DNA from: Oscillospiraceae bacterium
GTDB taxonomy: Bacteria > Bacillota > Clostridia > Oscillospirales > Oscillospiraceae
Reading direction: 5' to 3'
Length of the DNA: 64,000 nucleotides
NCBI GenBank assembly: GCA_017538965.1
Contig: JAFYHU010000004.1
Coordinates: 46,754-110,753, forward strand
Shown: one piece after another, positions 20,132 through 28,050 of the stretch
How positions within the stretch are numbered: the stretch's first letter is position 1
How the letters are laid out: the number at the start of each line of letters is the position of its first letter
Notes under the pieces: model-generated
The model's input: the letters and a program-made list of their open reading frames with translations, nothing else
Told to the model about the DNA's origin: nothing
Database searches by the model: none
Translations under genes and position numbers: made by a program

Positions 20132-21364
20132 ATGAAAAACAAAGTCAGTTCCATTACGACGTCTATTTTGTTCGTTGTACTCCTGATTGTTCCGACATTG
20201 CTGTATTTTTCTGTAGGTGAAAACACGGAAAATGCACTGAACGAAAAGAGAGAACTCACAGAATTGCCAGTAAAACTCAGTAATGATTATTTTGCACAGC
20301 TGGGGTCGTGGTACAATGACCATGCGCCATATCGCATTACGTTAATCACTCTTCAGAAAAAGATCAATCAATCATATAGCGCGACTTACAGAAACAAAAT
20401 CCATCCTCTCCTGTCAGAATTATTTGCTCCTTCTTGGTATAAAACTGCTGAGTATCAAAAAAGAACTGCAGGCGGGCTCCCTTATCTTGCGCCAATCGAG
20501 GAGAGCAACGTTGCATATGGAAGAGATAACTGGCTATTCTACCTCGGAGATAATAGTGTGGGATATTATAACGGAACCAATCTTTTATCGGAAGAAGAAA
20601 AGAAAGAACGCCAGACTGCCTTTCAGGAGCTTAATAATCTCTGCGAGAAAAAAGGAATAAAGCTTGTGGTGTTTGCTGCTCCAAATAAAGAGCAGGTTTA
20701 CAGTGAAAATATGCCTTCCTATTATGTTTATTCGGAAGAAAAAAGAGAACTACAGTTTCGGGAATTTATGAAAGATAGCGGGGTGATCTTTCTCTATCCC
20801 TTAGAAGAGTTGATTTCTGGAAAAGAGTACTATGATACTTACTATCAGCAAGATACCCATTGGAATTATGTTGGAGCATATATCGGCGTTTCAGAGATAT
20901 ATAAAGCTTTGAATATGCCCTTTTTTCCAATACAAGAGATTGAAATAGAAAAAACTGAAAAAACTGGCGGTGATCTGTCAAACTTCTGTGGCTATAAAAC
21001 AGATTACGAAGATTATAAGGTCGAGTATAAACCAGAAATCACAGTCTCATCAGAGAGTTTTGAAAACGGCAATCTTGAAATATATGAGTCTTCTGTACCG
21101 AATAATAGAAAATTGGTTATGATTAGTGACTCTTTCAGGTCAGCAAGTAAAGGGTTTTTGACAAAAGACTTTAGCAAATCAATAATCCTACACCAAAAAA
21201 TGTTGGAAAATGAAATGACGATGAATGCTGTCAAAGAATTATCAGACGGAGATGTGCTCTTATTATTGCGTGTGGAAAGATATGACAATGGCCTGTTTTC
21301 TTGTGCCAAAAGACTTGTAGAGGTTTTCGAGGAGGATGATAACATAGAATTGAACCTTGCATAG
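20132..21364 (+). CDS. AlgX/AlgJ-like O-acetyltransferase partner (DHHW/SGNH family)
   Basis: 410 aa with an N-terminal membrane anchor (about residues 8-28) and an extracytoplasmic SGNH-like domain. YGRDNWLFYLGDN begins the domain, DTHWN (Asp241, His243) is the catalytic acid-histidine motif of AlgX/AlgJ, and MISDSFR (near residue 331) supplies the serine. It is expected to finish O-acetyl transfer onto a surface polymer with acyl groups delivered by the MBOAT protein encoded 18 bp upstream. It shares that gene's AT-rich composition. The acceptor polymer is not identifiable. Confidence 0.87.
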   Translation: MKNKVSSITTSILFVVLLIVPTLLYFSVGENTENALNEKRELTELPVKLSNDYFAQLGSWYNDHAPYRITLITLQKKINQSYSATYRNKIHPLLSELFAPSWYKTAEYQKRTAGGLPYLAPIEESNVAYGRDNWLFYLGDNSVGYYNGTNLLSEEEKKERQTAFQELNNLCEKKGIKLVVFAAPNKEQVYSENMPSYYVYSEEKRELQFREFMKDSGVIFLYPLEELISGKEYYDTYYQQDTHWNYVGAYIGVSEIYKALNMPFFPIQEIEIEKTEKTGGDLSNFCGYKTDYEDYKVEYKPEITVSSESFENGNLEIYESSVPNNRKLVMISDSFRSASKGFLTKDFSKSIILHQKMLENEMTMNAVKELSDGDVLLLLRVERYDNGLFSCAKRLVEVFEEDDNIELNLA

Positions 21365-21655
21365 ATGCGAACAAAAATTGAATTCTATTTGCTTTGGAAA
21401 GCAGAAAAAATGTATTAGGATGTTGCATTGCCATTTCCACCGTGCAAGGCGCCGGAGCGTACTTTTCGATCCTAAGGCCTGTGAAGGGCTGAAGGTGCAA
21501 GTCTTGAGCGAAGGCTAAAACAAGCCCGGCCTGCTTTCTTGAAGGAATATGCGGGAAAGCGGCCGGGCTACATCTGACCCCCGTGAGCGCCGCCGCGCAA
21601 CCGCTTGAATTGGTCTATCAAGCGATGATGCCGGTTATCGAAGGATGTTCATAAT
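21365..21655. other. intergenic region containing palindromic repeat copy 1
   Basis: 291 bp between converging genes. Apart from the repeat at 21519-21582 no gene or terminator is convincing. Sequence changes from AT-rich to GC-rich around 21430, probably marking the edge of the AT-rich acquisition. Confidence 0.5.
21519..21582 (+). repeat. palindromic repeat, copy 1
   Basis: About 64 bp with a long hairpin: AGCCCGGCC-T-GCTTTC (21523-21538) and GAAAGCGGCCGGGCT (21555-21569). A near-identical copy in the same orientation lies at 23217-23280, on the other side of the AlbA_2 gene. Confidence 0.75.
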
Positions 21656-23014
21656 TCAGAGAATTTCCCAGTAGCCTGTTTTAGACGATCCGATCCTTCT
21701 GATTTTGCCGTCGCCGGACAGCCTGTCCAATGCACGCTGGATTGTCCGGACGGTTCTTCCAGTTCTTTTTGCCAAAGACTCTCTGGTCTGTGTAGGGTCT
21801 TCCTTGAGAAGCATATATACTTTCGCCTCAGTAGAAACTTTCGTTCCCGAACTATGATCGGAGACATTTACAGTGACATTTACAGGGACATGATCCTTTC
21901 GCGTGTCCCTGTAAAATGCAAAAGAGAACCCGTCACCTTCAGAAGAGGCCTCGACCTTCACGTTATATTTGTCGCATAATGCGTAGACTTTTCTGAACCC
22001 ACTGCCGAAAATCTCAACATCCTTACTTTTGTAGAGTGTGTTCAGTATCACCTTGTTTCTCGGCATGGACCGGATTCTCTGTCTTGCAAACATCTCAGGA
22101 GAAAGGCCTTCCGGAAACCTTCCCGGATTATAGATTTCTACTCTGGTCGGAGTAATATCGATTTCATTTTCGCTGATACCTCTGTAATCTGCATGGGCAA
22201 ATGAATTCACGACGATTTCTCTTATTGCTTCTATGGGTATTTCCGGTACTTCGATCCGGGATGTCCCGTTTCCTGCCTCAACTCTCCAGTTGATATGTTC
22301 CTTTATGTAGGAAAAACCTTTCCGAATCAGATTGAAAATGTTGTCCTCAATTCTGCCAATGTCAGAAAAATTGATACGTTCATCAGTTACATATACCGCC
22401 AGTTTCAGCGTAGCCGGTTTTTTATTTGCAAAAAGGTAGAAGCCGGCGTTTGTAAGCTTTCCATCCTCATAAAGTCCGAGGCCGGCGAGCAGGTCTTCTG
22501 CATCGAATTTTGCCATTTCCTCGAGTCTTCCGCATGAAACAGCCCGATCATAGAAGTCTTTGAGAGCATCTGTATCAACAGATTCAAGACCGAAATCTGT
22601 CAGATTGTTCTCCCAGTATGAAGATTTGTCGGTTTCCGCCATCATTCTTTTCAACTCATCCGGTGTCATCTCCTCGGTACGGTCAAACACTCTCTTGTAG
22701 TACCGCCCAAACGAAGAATAAGGTATCTCTCTGCCGGAAAAATCAACCCGGATAACTTCCTTGCCTTCCAGAGTCTCCTTTTTGATTTCCGGAAAAATCA
22801 TGGGCTTGATGGCTTCTTTTATCTTTTTTGCCACATCATCAAGTGAAGACGCACTGATTTGCTGTCCGGTAACCTCTCCGTTTGGAGAAACGCCGAAGTA
22901 CAGAGTTCCATGGCCATGCTTGTTCAGCATACTGGCAATATTATCCATAGCTTTTTCAATTTCACCAGTTGTCTTTTTGAATTCTACTGTTTCCGACTCT
23001 ATTCCGAGATTCAT
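21656..23014 (-). CDS. AlbA_2 domain/ATPase-fold putative transcriptional regulator
   Basis: 452 aa from the ATG at 23014, preceded by AAAGGGGG; a GTG 14 codons earlier is less likely. Residues 1-120 form the AlbA_2 (Slfn-like) domain (ESETVEFKKT, YFGVSPNGEVTG). The middle resembles a GHKL-type fold (VVNSFAHADYRG, VEIYNPGRFP, IFGSGFRKV). The C-terminal 60 residues form a winged helix (TRESLAKRTGRTVRTIQRAL). A short VNVTVNV coding repeat precedes it. The family is common in Clostridia mobile regions; DNA-binding regulation is likely but targets are unknown. A palindromic operator overlaps its promoter, and repeats flank the gene. Confidence 0.8.
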   Translation of the reverse strand: MNLGIESETVEFKKTTGEIEKAMDNIASMLNKHGHGTLYFGVSPNGEVTGQQISASSLDDVAKKIKEAIKPMIFPEIKKETLEGKEVIRVDFSGREIPYSSFGRYYKRVFDRTEEMTPDELKRMMAETDKSSYWENNLTDFGLESVDTDALKDFYDRAVSCGRLEEMAKFDAEDLLAGLGLYEDGKLTNAGFYLFANKKPATLKLAVYVTDERINFSDIGRIEDNIFNLIRKGFSYIKEHINWRVEAGNGTSRIEVPEIPIEAIREIVVNSFAHADYRGISENEIDITPTRVEIYNPGRFPEGLSPEMFARQRIRSMPRNKVILNTLYKSKDVEIFGSGFRKVYALCDKYNVKVEASSEGDGFSFAFYRDTRKDHVPVNVTVNVSDHSSGTKVSTEAKVYMLLKEDPTQTRESLAKRTGRTVRTIQRALDRLSGDGKIRRIGSSKTGYWEIL

Positions 23015-23056
23015 TGAAAGATGCCCCCTTTGCCGTTTATAGGGACATAATAACAC

Positions 23057-23094
23057 ATTTACAGTGACATGTCACCATAAATGTCACTGTAAAT
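23057..23094 (-). promoter_or_regulatory. promoter and palindromic operator of AlbA_2 gene
   Basis: A perfect 14-bp inverted repeat, ATTTACAGTGACAT (23057-23070) and ATGTCACTGTAAAT (23081-23094). On the minus strand it covers a GTGACA -35 and the 17-bp spacer leading to TATTAT about 40 bp before the start codon. This is the arrangement expected for autorepression. Part of the motif also occurs inside the gene near 21870. Confidence 0.65.
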
Positions 23095-23216
23095 CGCACT
23101 TTTCGGAATAATAGATCATTCGCAGGTAAATCTATCTTTCCTGCCTCATTCATTTCAATTTTATAGGACAGTGTTAATTCTTCATTATAGGCTGCGCTTG
23201 AGCGCAGGCAGATTAT

Positions 23217-23280
23217 AACAAGCCCGGCCTGCTTTCTTGCAAGATTATGCGGGAAAGCGGCCGGGCTATATCTGACCTCC
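23217..23280 (+). repeat. palindromic repeat, copy 2
   Basis: Second copy of the repeat at 21519-21582, same orientation, differing at about eight positions, mostly in the loop. The stem AGCCCGGCC...GGCCGGGCT is fully preserved. Confidence 0.75.
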
Positions 23281-23756
23281 GTAAGAGCCGGGCAGCAGTC
23301 TGCGCCCGAAGGGTGCAGACTGCTGCAGAGGCGGCGCTCCACCTTCTCGTAAGACCGGCGCCCTGCCGCTGCTCCCGAAGCGAAGCAAGGGTGCAGCGGC
23401 TATCAAGGCGGGAGAAGTGAAGGCTGACCTGTGCGACTCGTCGGAGGCAAGGCAGTCGCTCCCGACGCCTGCGGCGGGTGCGGCTGTGCCGGAGGCGAGA
23501 AATATAAAAGCGCGGCGAGCGCTCGTTCCAAACCTCAGGGGGCGCCGCCGCCGAAAATCAGTGTTGAGAGAAACGAAAAATAGGCAGTTGAAAATTCAAC
23601 AAAAATTCAACTCCATTACAAAAAGACACCAAAACTTAGTAAATGATAAAATCGAGTAAATCACAAAAAACCTAAATAACATTGAAAAATAGAGGAAAAC
23701 GGCGAAAAACAGAACAATATTTAACGATAAATAATGTTATGATTTGACGGATTTTG
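23281..23756. other. non-coding region: GC-rich hairpins, then AT-rich tract
   Basis: About 475 bp with no convincing gene. The left part is GC-rich with strong hairpins, for example GCAGCAGTCTGC (23292-23303) with GCAGACTGCTGC (23315-23326), and a second stem GCCGCTGC/GCAGCGGC near 23365-23400 with a similar loop sequence. From about 23570 it becomes very AT-rich up to the tRNA remnant. No promoter could be assigned with confidence. Confidence 0.5.
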
Positions 23757-23802
23757 TCTACGGACCAGAAGGTCAGGGGTTCGAATCCCTTATCGCGTGC
23801 CA
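23757..23802 (+). pseudogene. 3-prime fragment of tRNA-Arg(ACG), likely attachment-site remnant
   Basis: Begins in the anticodon loop (CTACGGA, anticodon ACG), continues through the 3-prime anticodon stem, a T-arm (AGGGGTTCGAATCCCTT), the acceptor strand ATCGCGT and a G discriminator, and ends in CCA. There is no D-arm or 5-prime acceptor strand upstream, where DNA is AT-rich. This is what remains at the far end of an island that integrated into a tRNA-Arg gene. Confidence 0.75.
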
Positions 23803-23837
23803 AAATCCGGAGCGCCCGAACGGGTGCTTCGGATTTT
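23802..23837 (+). terminator. tRNA-type terminator hairpin 1
   Basis: AAAATCCGGAGC and GCTTCGGATTTT pair almost perfectly directly after the CCA of the tRNA fragment, as is usual behind Clostridia tRNA genes. Confidence 0.65.
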
Positions 23838-23920
23838 GATATCTCAGGGATTCGAACCCGAGGGCTCTTAGCAAAGCGCCGGGGGCGCTTTGCAACCCGA
23901 GGCGGCCTGCTCCGCAGAGC

Positions 23921-23945
23921 AGGTCGAATCCCTTATCGCACGCCA
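23921..23945 (+). pseudogene. second, shorter tRNA 3-prime remnant
   Basis: AGGTCGAATCCCTTATCGCACGCCA matches the last 25 bases of the first fragment except at a few positions, including a changed acceptor. It is preceded by hairpins (CCTGCTC/GAGCAGG) instead of tRNA. Together with the first copy it suggests two successive integration events at one tRNA gene, or a duplicated att site. Confidence 0.55.
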
Positions 23946-23980
23946 AAACCCGGAGCACCAAAACAGATGCTCCGGGTTTT
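23945..23980. terminator. terminator hairpin 2, bidirectional
   Basis: AAAACCCGGAGC (23945-23956) and GCTCCGGGTTTT (23969-23980) form a perfect 12-bp stem with T-rich ends on both strands. It follows the second tRNA remnant and also lies just downstream of the araR stop on the minus strand. Confidence 0.7.
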
Positions 23981-23996
23981 GAATTTCTGTTTGTTT

Positions 23997-25061
23997 TCAG
24001 CTGCTTTCTTTTTCAACCAGAACCCAGGGGACCAGTTCGGAGACACAGGGCTCGCCGCGCAGGTGGCGGAACAGCAGTTCGGCGGCTTCGCGGCCGACGT
24101 TGTACTGCGTGTGCGACAGAGAAGTGATCCGGGGACTGGACATCTCACTGTAGGGGCTGTTGTCAAAGCTGACGACGGCAATGTCTCCGGGGATGGAAAG
24201 ACCGCTGCTGTTCAGATAGGAAACGACTCTCGCGGCAATTTCATCGTTGTAACAGATCACGGCGCTGCAGCCCAGGAGAAGCTCCGCCGCCCGGCTGTCC
24301 TCGCTTCCGCCTCTCAGAAAACGGTCTTTCTGATCGGTGCTGTACCACAGAATGTTTTTATCCTCCAGGGGAAGGTCAAAATTCTGCATCGCATCCATAT
24401 AACCGGTAAAACGCTGGCGGCCCTGCAGGTCATCGTATTTGAAAATTCCGGAAATCTTTTTGTGGCCTTTCTCATACAGATATTCCGTCAGCATGCGGCC
24501 GCCTTCATAATTGTCATCCAGAACGGACAGCGTATTCGGGAGCTGCTCATAATTGCCGTGAATGAACACAAGCGGAATGCCTTTCTTCATCAGCTGCCGA
24601 TACAGGGGGATGTTCGGATTGGGCAGACCGGTCTTCGTCCCCTCTACCAGCACGCCGTCCAGATGGTCCATCTCCAACAGCGTCTTGAGAATTCTGCGCT
24701 CATTGGAAAACTGATTCTGCGTGGCAAACAGAAGGGGAGCGCTGTTGTTTTCGGAGCAGACCGATTCAATCTCGCGGAGAATGCTCGGAAAAATATAGTC
24801 GCTGATATAGGTTGTGACAACCGCGATGGAGAGCCGCTGACGGGGAGAGACCTCCTTGCGCTCGCGAATATGGGACCCGCTGCCCTGCCTGCGGTCGATG
24901 AGGCGATCAGCCTCCAGCAGAGAAAGCGCCTGACGCACGGTTTGCCGGCTTACCTGAAACTGTGAGCAAAGCGCCTGCTCGGTCGGGAGAGTCTTCTGAT
25001 ACTTCCCCTCCTGAATGCCGGCTCTGAGCGCATCTGCAACGGTCTGATACTTTGGATTCAT
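23997..25061 (-). CDS. araR: GntR/LacI-type arabinose repressor AraR
   Basis: 354 aa from the ATG at 25061 (AGGAG 8 bp upstream); the open frame extends 17 codons further without a site. Residues 1-70 form a GntR-type winged helix (TLPTEQALCSQFQVSRQTVRQALSLLE). Residues 80-350 form a LacI-type effector domain (VLVEGTKTG, ICYNDEIA, VVSFDNSPYSEMSSP). This domain pairing is diagnostic of AraR, which represses arabinose genes until L-arabinose binds. It is divergent from the arabinose-type operon, and inverted 10-bp boxes lie in the shared promoter region. Confidence 0.88.
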   Translation of the reverse strand: MNPKYQTVADALRAGIQEGKYQKTLPTEQALCSQFQVSRQTVRQALSLLEADRLIDRRQGSGSHIRERKEVSPRQRLSIAVVTTYISDYIFPSILREIESVCSENNSAPLLFATQNQFSNERRILKTLLEMDHLDGVLVEGTKTGLPNPNIPLYRQLMKKGIPLVFIHGNYEQLPNTLSVLDDNYEGGRMLTEYLYEKGHKKISGIFKYDDLQGRQRFTGYMDAMQNFDLPLEDKNILWYSTDQKDRFLRGGSEDSRAAELLLGCSAVICYNDEIAARVVSYLNSSGLSIPGDIAVVSFDNSPYSEMSSPRITSLSHTQYNVGREAAELLFRHLRGEPCVSELVPWVLVEKESS

Positions 25062-25119
25062 AAGCAGACTCCTGATATCATAATTACAATTGCAGTATAA
25101 ACAAATTTTCAAAAGGTTT

Positions 25120-25129
25120 CAATACAAAT
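25120..25129. promoter_or_regulatory. candidate AraR half-operator, proximal to araR
   Basis: CAATACAAAT, the exact reverse complement of the box at 25308-25317. The ATTTGTA core resembles known AraR operators (ATTTGTAC-type). Confidence 0.4.
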
Positions 25130-25307
25130 ATCTAAGAAGAACATACATATTTCGCATGACAGCAGGGGTAAAACGGAGAAAATTGTGCAAAGCGACGAAA
25201 AACAGCCCCAACCTAAGCTTTATAAAATAGTTCGAAAATCCGGAAAAACAGATGAAAAACAGATAGTTTTATCAAATTGGTATTCAATATCCTGCCAAAT
25301 CGCAAAA

Positions 25308-25317
25308 ATTTGTATTG
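25308..25317. promoter_or_regulatory. candidate AraR operator upstream of transport operon
   Basis: ATTTGTATTG followed by TTCATGCAAACAAAAAT, a loose dyad. It lies about 40 bp upstream of the operon -35 box. Paired with the box at 25120 it could allow looping repression of both promoters. Confidence 0.4.
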
Positions 25318-25355
25318 TTCATGCAAACAAAAATTGTTTTTTGTGCGGACAACTG

Positions 25356-25384
25356 TTGATTTTTTATTCAAAAGGCGGTATCAT
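25356..25384 (+). promoter_or_regulatory. promoter of arabinose-type operon
   Basis: TTGATT (25356-25361), 17-bp spacer, TATCAT (25379-25384), 62 bp upstream of the binding-protein start, which has an AGAGGT ribosome-binding site. Confidence 0.65.
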
Positions 25385-25446
25385 ACTTTCGAAAAGTCTG
25401 ATTGATTTCGGACAAAAATCAAAAACGAAGAAAGAGGTAGAAAGCT

Positions 25447-26430
25447 ATGCGTAAAATCCTTACCCTCGTCCTCGCACTGGCAGTCGTCTTCGCTCTGTTT
25501 GGCGCCTGCACCGCTTATGCCGATGATCTGATCACTGTCGGCATCATCAATCTGGATCCTGCTGAGTCCGGATATCGTGAAGCAAACGTCAAGAACCTGA
25601 CCGATACCTTCACGAAAGAGAACGGCTATGATGCCACCTTTGTTACCGCCCCCACCGCTGACAAGCAGCTGGAGGCCGCGAAGGGCTTCATTACCGATCA
25701 GAAGCAGTACATTCTGGTCTCTGCTGCTGAGACCACCGGCTGGGACGAAGTTCTGGAAGAAGCCCAGGAAGCCGGCGTTCAGGTGTTCCTGTTCGACCGT
25801 ATGATCGAGTGCGATCCGAGCCTCTACACTGCCGCTGTTGTTTCTGACATGCGTCAGGAAGGCGAGACTGCTGTTGCATGGCTTGAGAGCCTTGGCCTTG
25901 ATGAGTACAAGATCCTGCACATTCAGGGACAGCTTGGTTCTGCCGCCCAGATCGGCCGCAGCGATCCTCTGACCGAGAAGTGCGATGCCGAAGCCAACTG
26001 GACCATCGTCCGTGAAGGCACCGGCGGCGACAGCTGGGATCCGAACGAAGCCCGTAAGATTGCCGAAGCTGCCATCAATGCCGGCGAAGAGTTCAACATT
26101 GTCTATGCCGAGAACGACGGTATGGCCGGCGGCGTTGTCGAAGCGCTGGATGCGGCTGGCATCACCCACGGCATTAACGGCGATGTCATCGTCATGGGCT
26201 TTGACTGCAACAAGTATGCTCTGCGCAACGTGTTCGCAGGCGACTGGAACTATGATGGTCAGTGCAGCCCCTTCCAGGCGGCCGTGATCGACGAAATGAT
26301 CAAGACGCTGGAAGCCGGCGGTGCCATTGAAGGCCTGAATGATCTGAACCAGATCATCTCTGTTGAGAAGGGCTTCGACGCCATGCATATCTGCCGTGCC
26401 GATATTGAGACCTACGGCCTTGGCGAGTAA
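25447..26430 (+). CDS. sugar ABC transporter substrate-binding protein
   Basis: 327 aa. The signal sequence ends either at a lipobox (LFGAC, Cys20) or at AYA-DD, so it is exported and probably lipidated. The rest is a ribose/arabinose-type periplasmic-binding fold (TVGIINLDPAESGYRE, VFLFDRMIECDP, HIQGQLGSAAQIGRSD, YAENDGMAGG, VIVMGFDCNKYAL). Codon usage is strongly biased, as expected for a highly expressed gene. It is first in an operon with kinase and epimerase genes, making L-arabinose or a similar aldopentose the likely ligand. Confidence 0.9.
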   Translation: MRKILTLVLALAVVFALFGACTAYADDLITVGIINLDPAESGYREANVKNLTDTFTKENGYDATFVTAPTADKQLEAAKGFITDQKQYILVSAAETTGWDEVLEEAQEAGVQVFLFDRMIECDPSLYTAAVVSDMRQEGETAVAWLESLGLDEYKILHIQGQLGSAAQIGRSDPLTEKCDAEANWTIVREGTGGDSWDPNEARKIAEAAINAGEEFNIVYAENDGMAGGVVEALDAAGITHGINGDVIVMGFDCNKYALRNVFAGDWNYDGQCSPFQAAVIDEMIKTLEAGGAIEGLNDLNQIISVEKGFDAMHICRADIETYGLGE

Positions 26431-26466
26431 TCCCTGAGCAGAAGAGACTATCTATTTAACGCACAG

Positions 26467-26505
26467 CGCGGTGTGGAAGTGGAGCAATCCGCGATCCACA
26501 CCGCG
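26467..26505 (+). promoter_or_regulatory. intercistronic stem-loop after binding-protein gene
   Basis: Perfect 11-bp arms CGCGGTGTGGA (26467-26477) and TCCACACCGCG (26495-26505), then TCTTATT. It is probably a partial terminator or stabilising hairpin that sets binding protein above ATPase levels. The first sugar operon has an analogous hairpin. Confidence 0.6.
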
Positions 26506-26541
26506 TCTTATTATCAGACTGACGAATTAGGAGATGAACGG

Positions 26542-28050
26542 ATGGAAGACGGAATCGTATTGACCATGCGCGGCATCAGCAAATCCTTTCCGGGTGTCAG
26601 AGCACTGAATGAAGTGGATTTCACGCTGCGAAAGGGCGAGATTCATGCGCTGATGGGTGAAAACGGCGCTGGAAAATCCACGCTGATCAAAGTCCTGACA
26701 GGTGTTTATCCCATGGACGAGGGAGAAATCTGTCTGGACGGCCATGACGGCGCGGTCAGCATTCACTCCCCGCAGGATGCTCAAAACCTGGGCATCAGCA
26801 CCGTGTACCAGGAAATTACGCTCTGTCCGAATCTGACCGTTGCGGAGAATATGTTTATCGGCCGGACGGCTGATAAGCTCGTGCATTGGAAAGATTACGA
26901 GCGTCGTGCGGCTGAGATTCTGGACAACCTCGGCATTCCGGCACGACCGAATCAGGAACTGTCACGCTGCTCGCTGGCCGTGCAGCAGATGGTCGCCATC
27001 GCGCGTGCTGTGGATATGAACTGCAAGGTGCTGATTCTGGACGAGCCTACCTCTTCACTGGATGACAAGGAAGTCGCGATGCTGTTCGGCCTGATGAGGG
27101 ATCTGAAGAGCCGCGGCGTCGGCATTGTGTTTGTTACGCACTTCCTGGAACAGGTGTACGAGGTCAGCGACAGGATAACGGTTCTGCGCAACGGGGAACT
27201 GGTAGGCGAGTTCAAGGTCGAAGACCTTCCTCAGGTCCAGCTTGTTGCCCAGATGATGGGCAAAAGCCTGGACGATCTCGCGGAACTGGAACATATCGGA
27301 CATAAAACAGGCGCCGGCGGCGAATGCGTTTATGGGGCACAACAGCTTTCAAGCTCCGAGTGCAGGCCGTTTGACTTCCAGATCCATAAAGGTGAGGTCA
27401 ACGGCTTTACAGGCTTGCTGGGGTCCGGGCGTTCCGAAAGCGTGCGTGCCATTTTTGGCGCCGATCACGTGACAGGCGGTAAGGTTCAGGTTGACGGAAA
27501 AGACGTTCACATTACCAAGCCGCATGACGCGATGATGAACGGCATCGGTTATCTGCCGGAGGATCGTAAGCGTGACGGAATCATCGCCGACCTGTCGGTT
27601 CGGGACAACATCATTCTGGCACTCCAGGTGATCCAGGGAATGAATCATCCCATCTCCAAGGCCAAAGCAGAAGCTTTTGCGGACGAATACATTGAGGCGC
27701 TCCAGATCAAAACCGCGTCCAAGGACACCCCGATTAAATCACTCTCCGGCGGCAACCAGCAAAAGGTCATTCTGGCACGCTGGCTGCTGACGCATCCGCA
27801 GTATCTGATTCTGGACGAACCCACTCGCGGTATTGACGTCGGTACAAAGCTCGAGATTCAGAAGCTGGTCCTGAAGCTCGCGGAAGAGGGGATGAGCATC
27901 ACGTTCATCTCGTCCGAGATCGAAGAAATGCTCCGCACCTGCTCGCGTCTGATCGTCATGCGCGACCGCAAGATCGTGGGCGAACTGACCGGGGAAGACC
28001 TGACTGAAGCCCAGGTCATGAAAACCATTGCAGGAGGTACGGAGGTATGA
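26542..28050 (+). CDS. sugar ABC transporter ATPase, RbsA/AraG-type
   Basis: 502 aa from the ATG at 26542 (AGGAG 8 bp upstream; an upstream extension of 23 codons lies in the hairpin region). Domain 1: Walker A GENGAGKST, Walker B LILDEPTSSL. Domain 2: degenerate P-loop GLLGSGRS, signature LSGGNQQK, Walker B LILDEPTRGID. This is the standard duplicated sugar importer ATPase and, unlike the one at 7.4 kb, keeps the catalytic glutamates. It overlaps the next permease by 4 bp. Confidence 0.93.
   Translation: MEDGIVLTMRGISKSFPGVRALNEVDFTLRKGEIHALMGENGAGKSTLIKVLTGVYPMDEGEICLDGHDGAVSIHSPQDAQNLGISTVYQEITLCPNLTVAENMFIGRTADKLVHWKDYERRAAEILDNLGIPARPNQELSRCSLAVQQMVAIARAVDMNCKVLILDEPTSSLDDKEVAMLFGLMRDLKSRGVGIVFVTHFLEQVYEVSDRITVLRNGELVGEFKVEDLPQVQLVAQMMGKSLDDLAELEHIGHKTGAGGECVYGAQQLSSSECRPFDFQIHKGEVNGFTGLLGSGRSESVRAIFGADHVTGGKVQVDGKDVHITKPHDAMMNGIGYLPEDRKRDGIIADLSVRDNIILALQVIQGMNHPISKAKAEAFADEYIEALQIKTASKDTPIKSLSGGNQQKVILARWLLTHPQYLILDEPTRGIDVGTKLEIQKLVLKLAEEGMSITFISSEIEEMLRTCSRLIVMRDRKIVGELTGEDLTEAQVMKTIAGGTEV

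Noticed and set aside
23757-23945. Functional tRNA gene
   Set aside because: No D-arm, no 5-prime acceptor strand and no 5-prime anticodon stem can be drawn upstream of either fragment.
23754-24965. 403-codon plus-strand open frame starting at the tRNA remnant
   Set aside because: It runs through the tRNA fragments and then antisense to araR.
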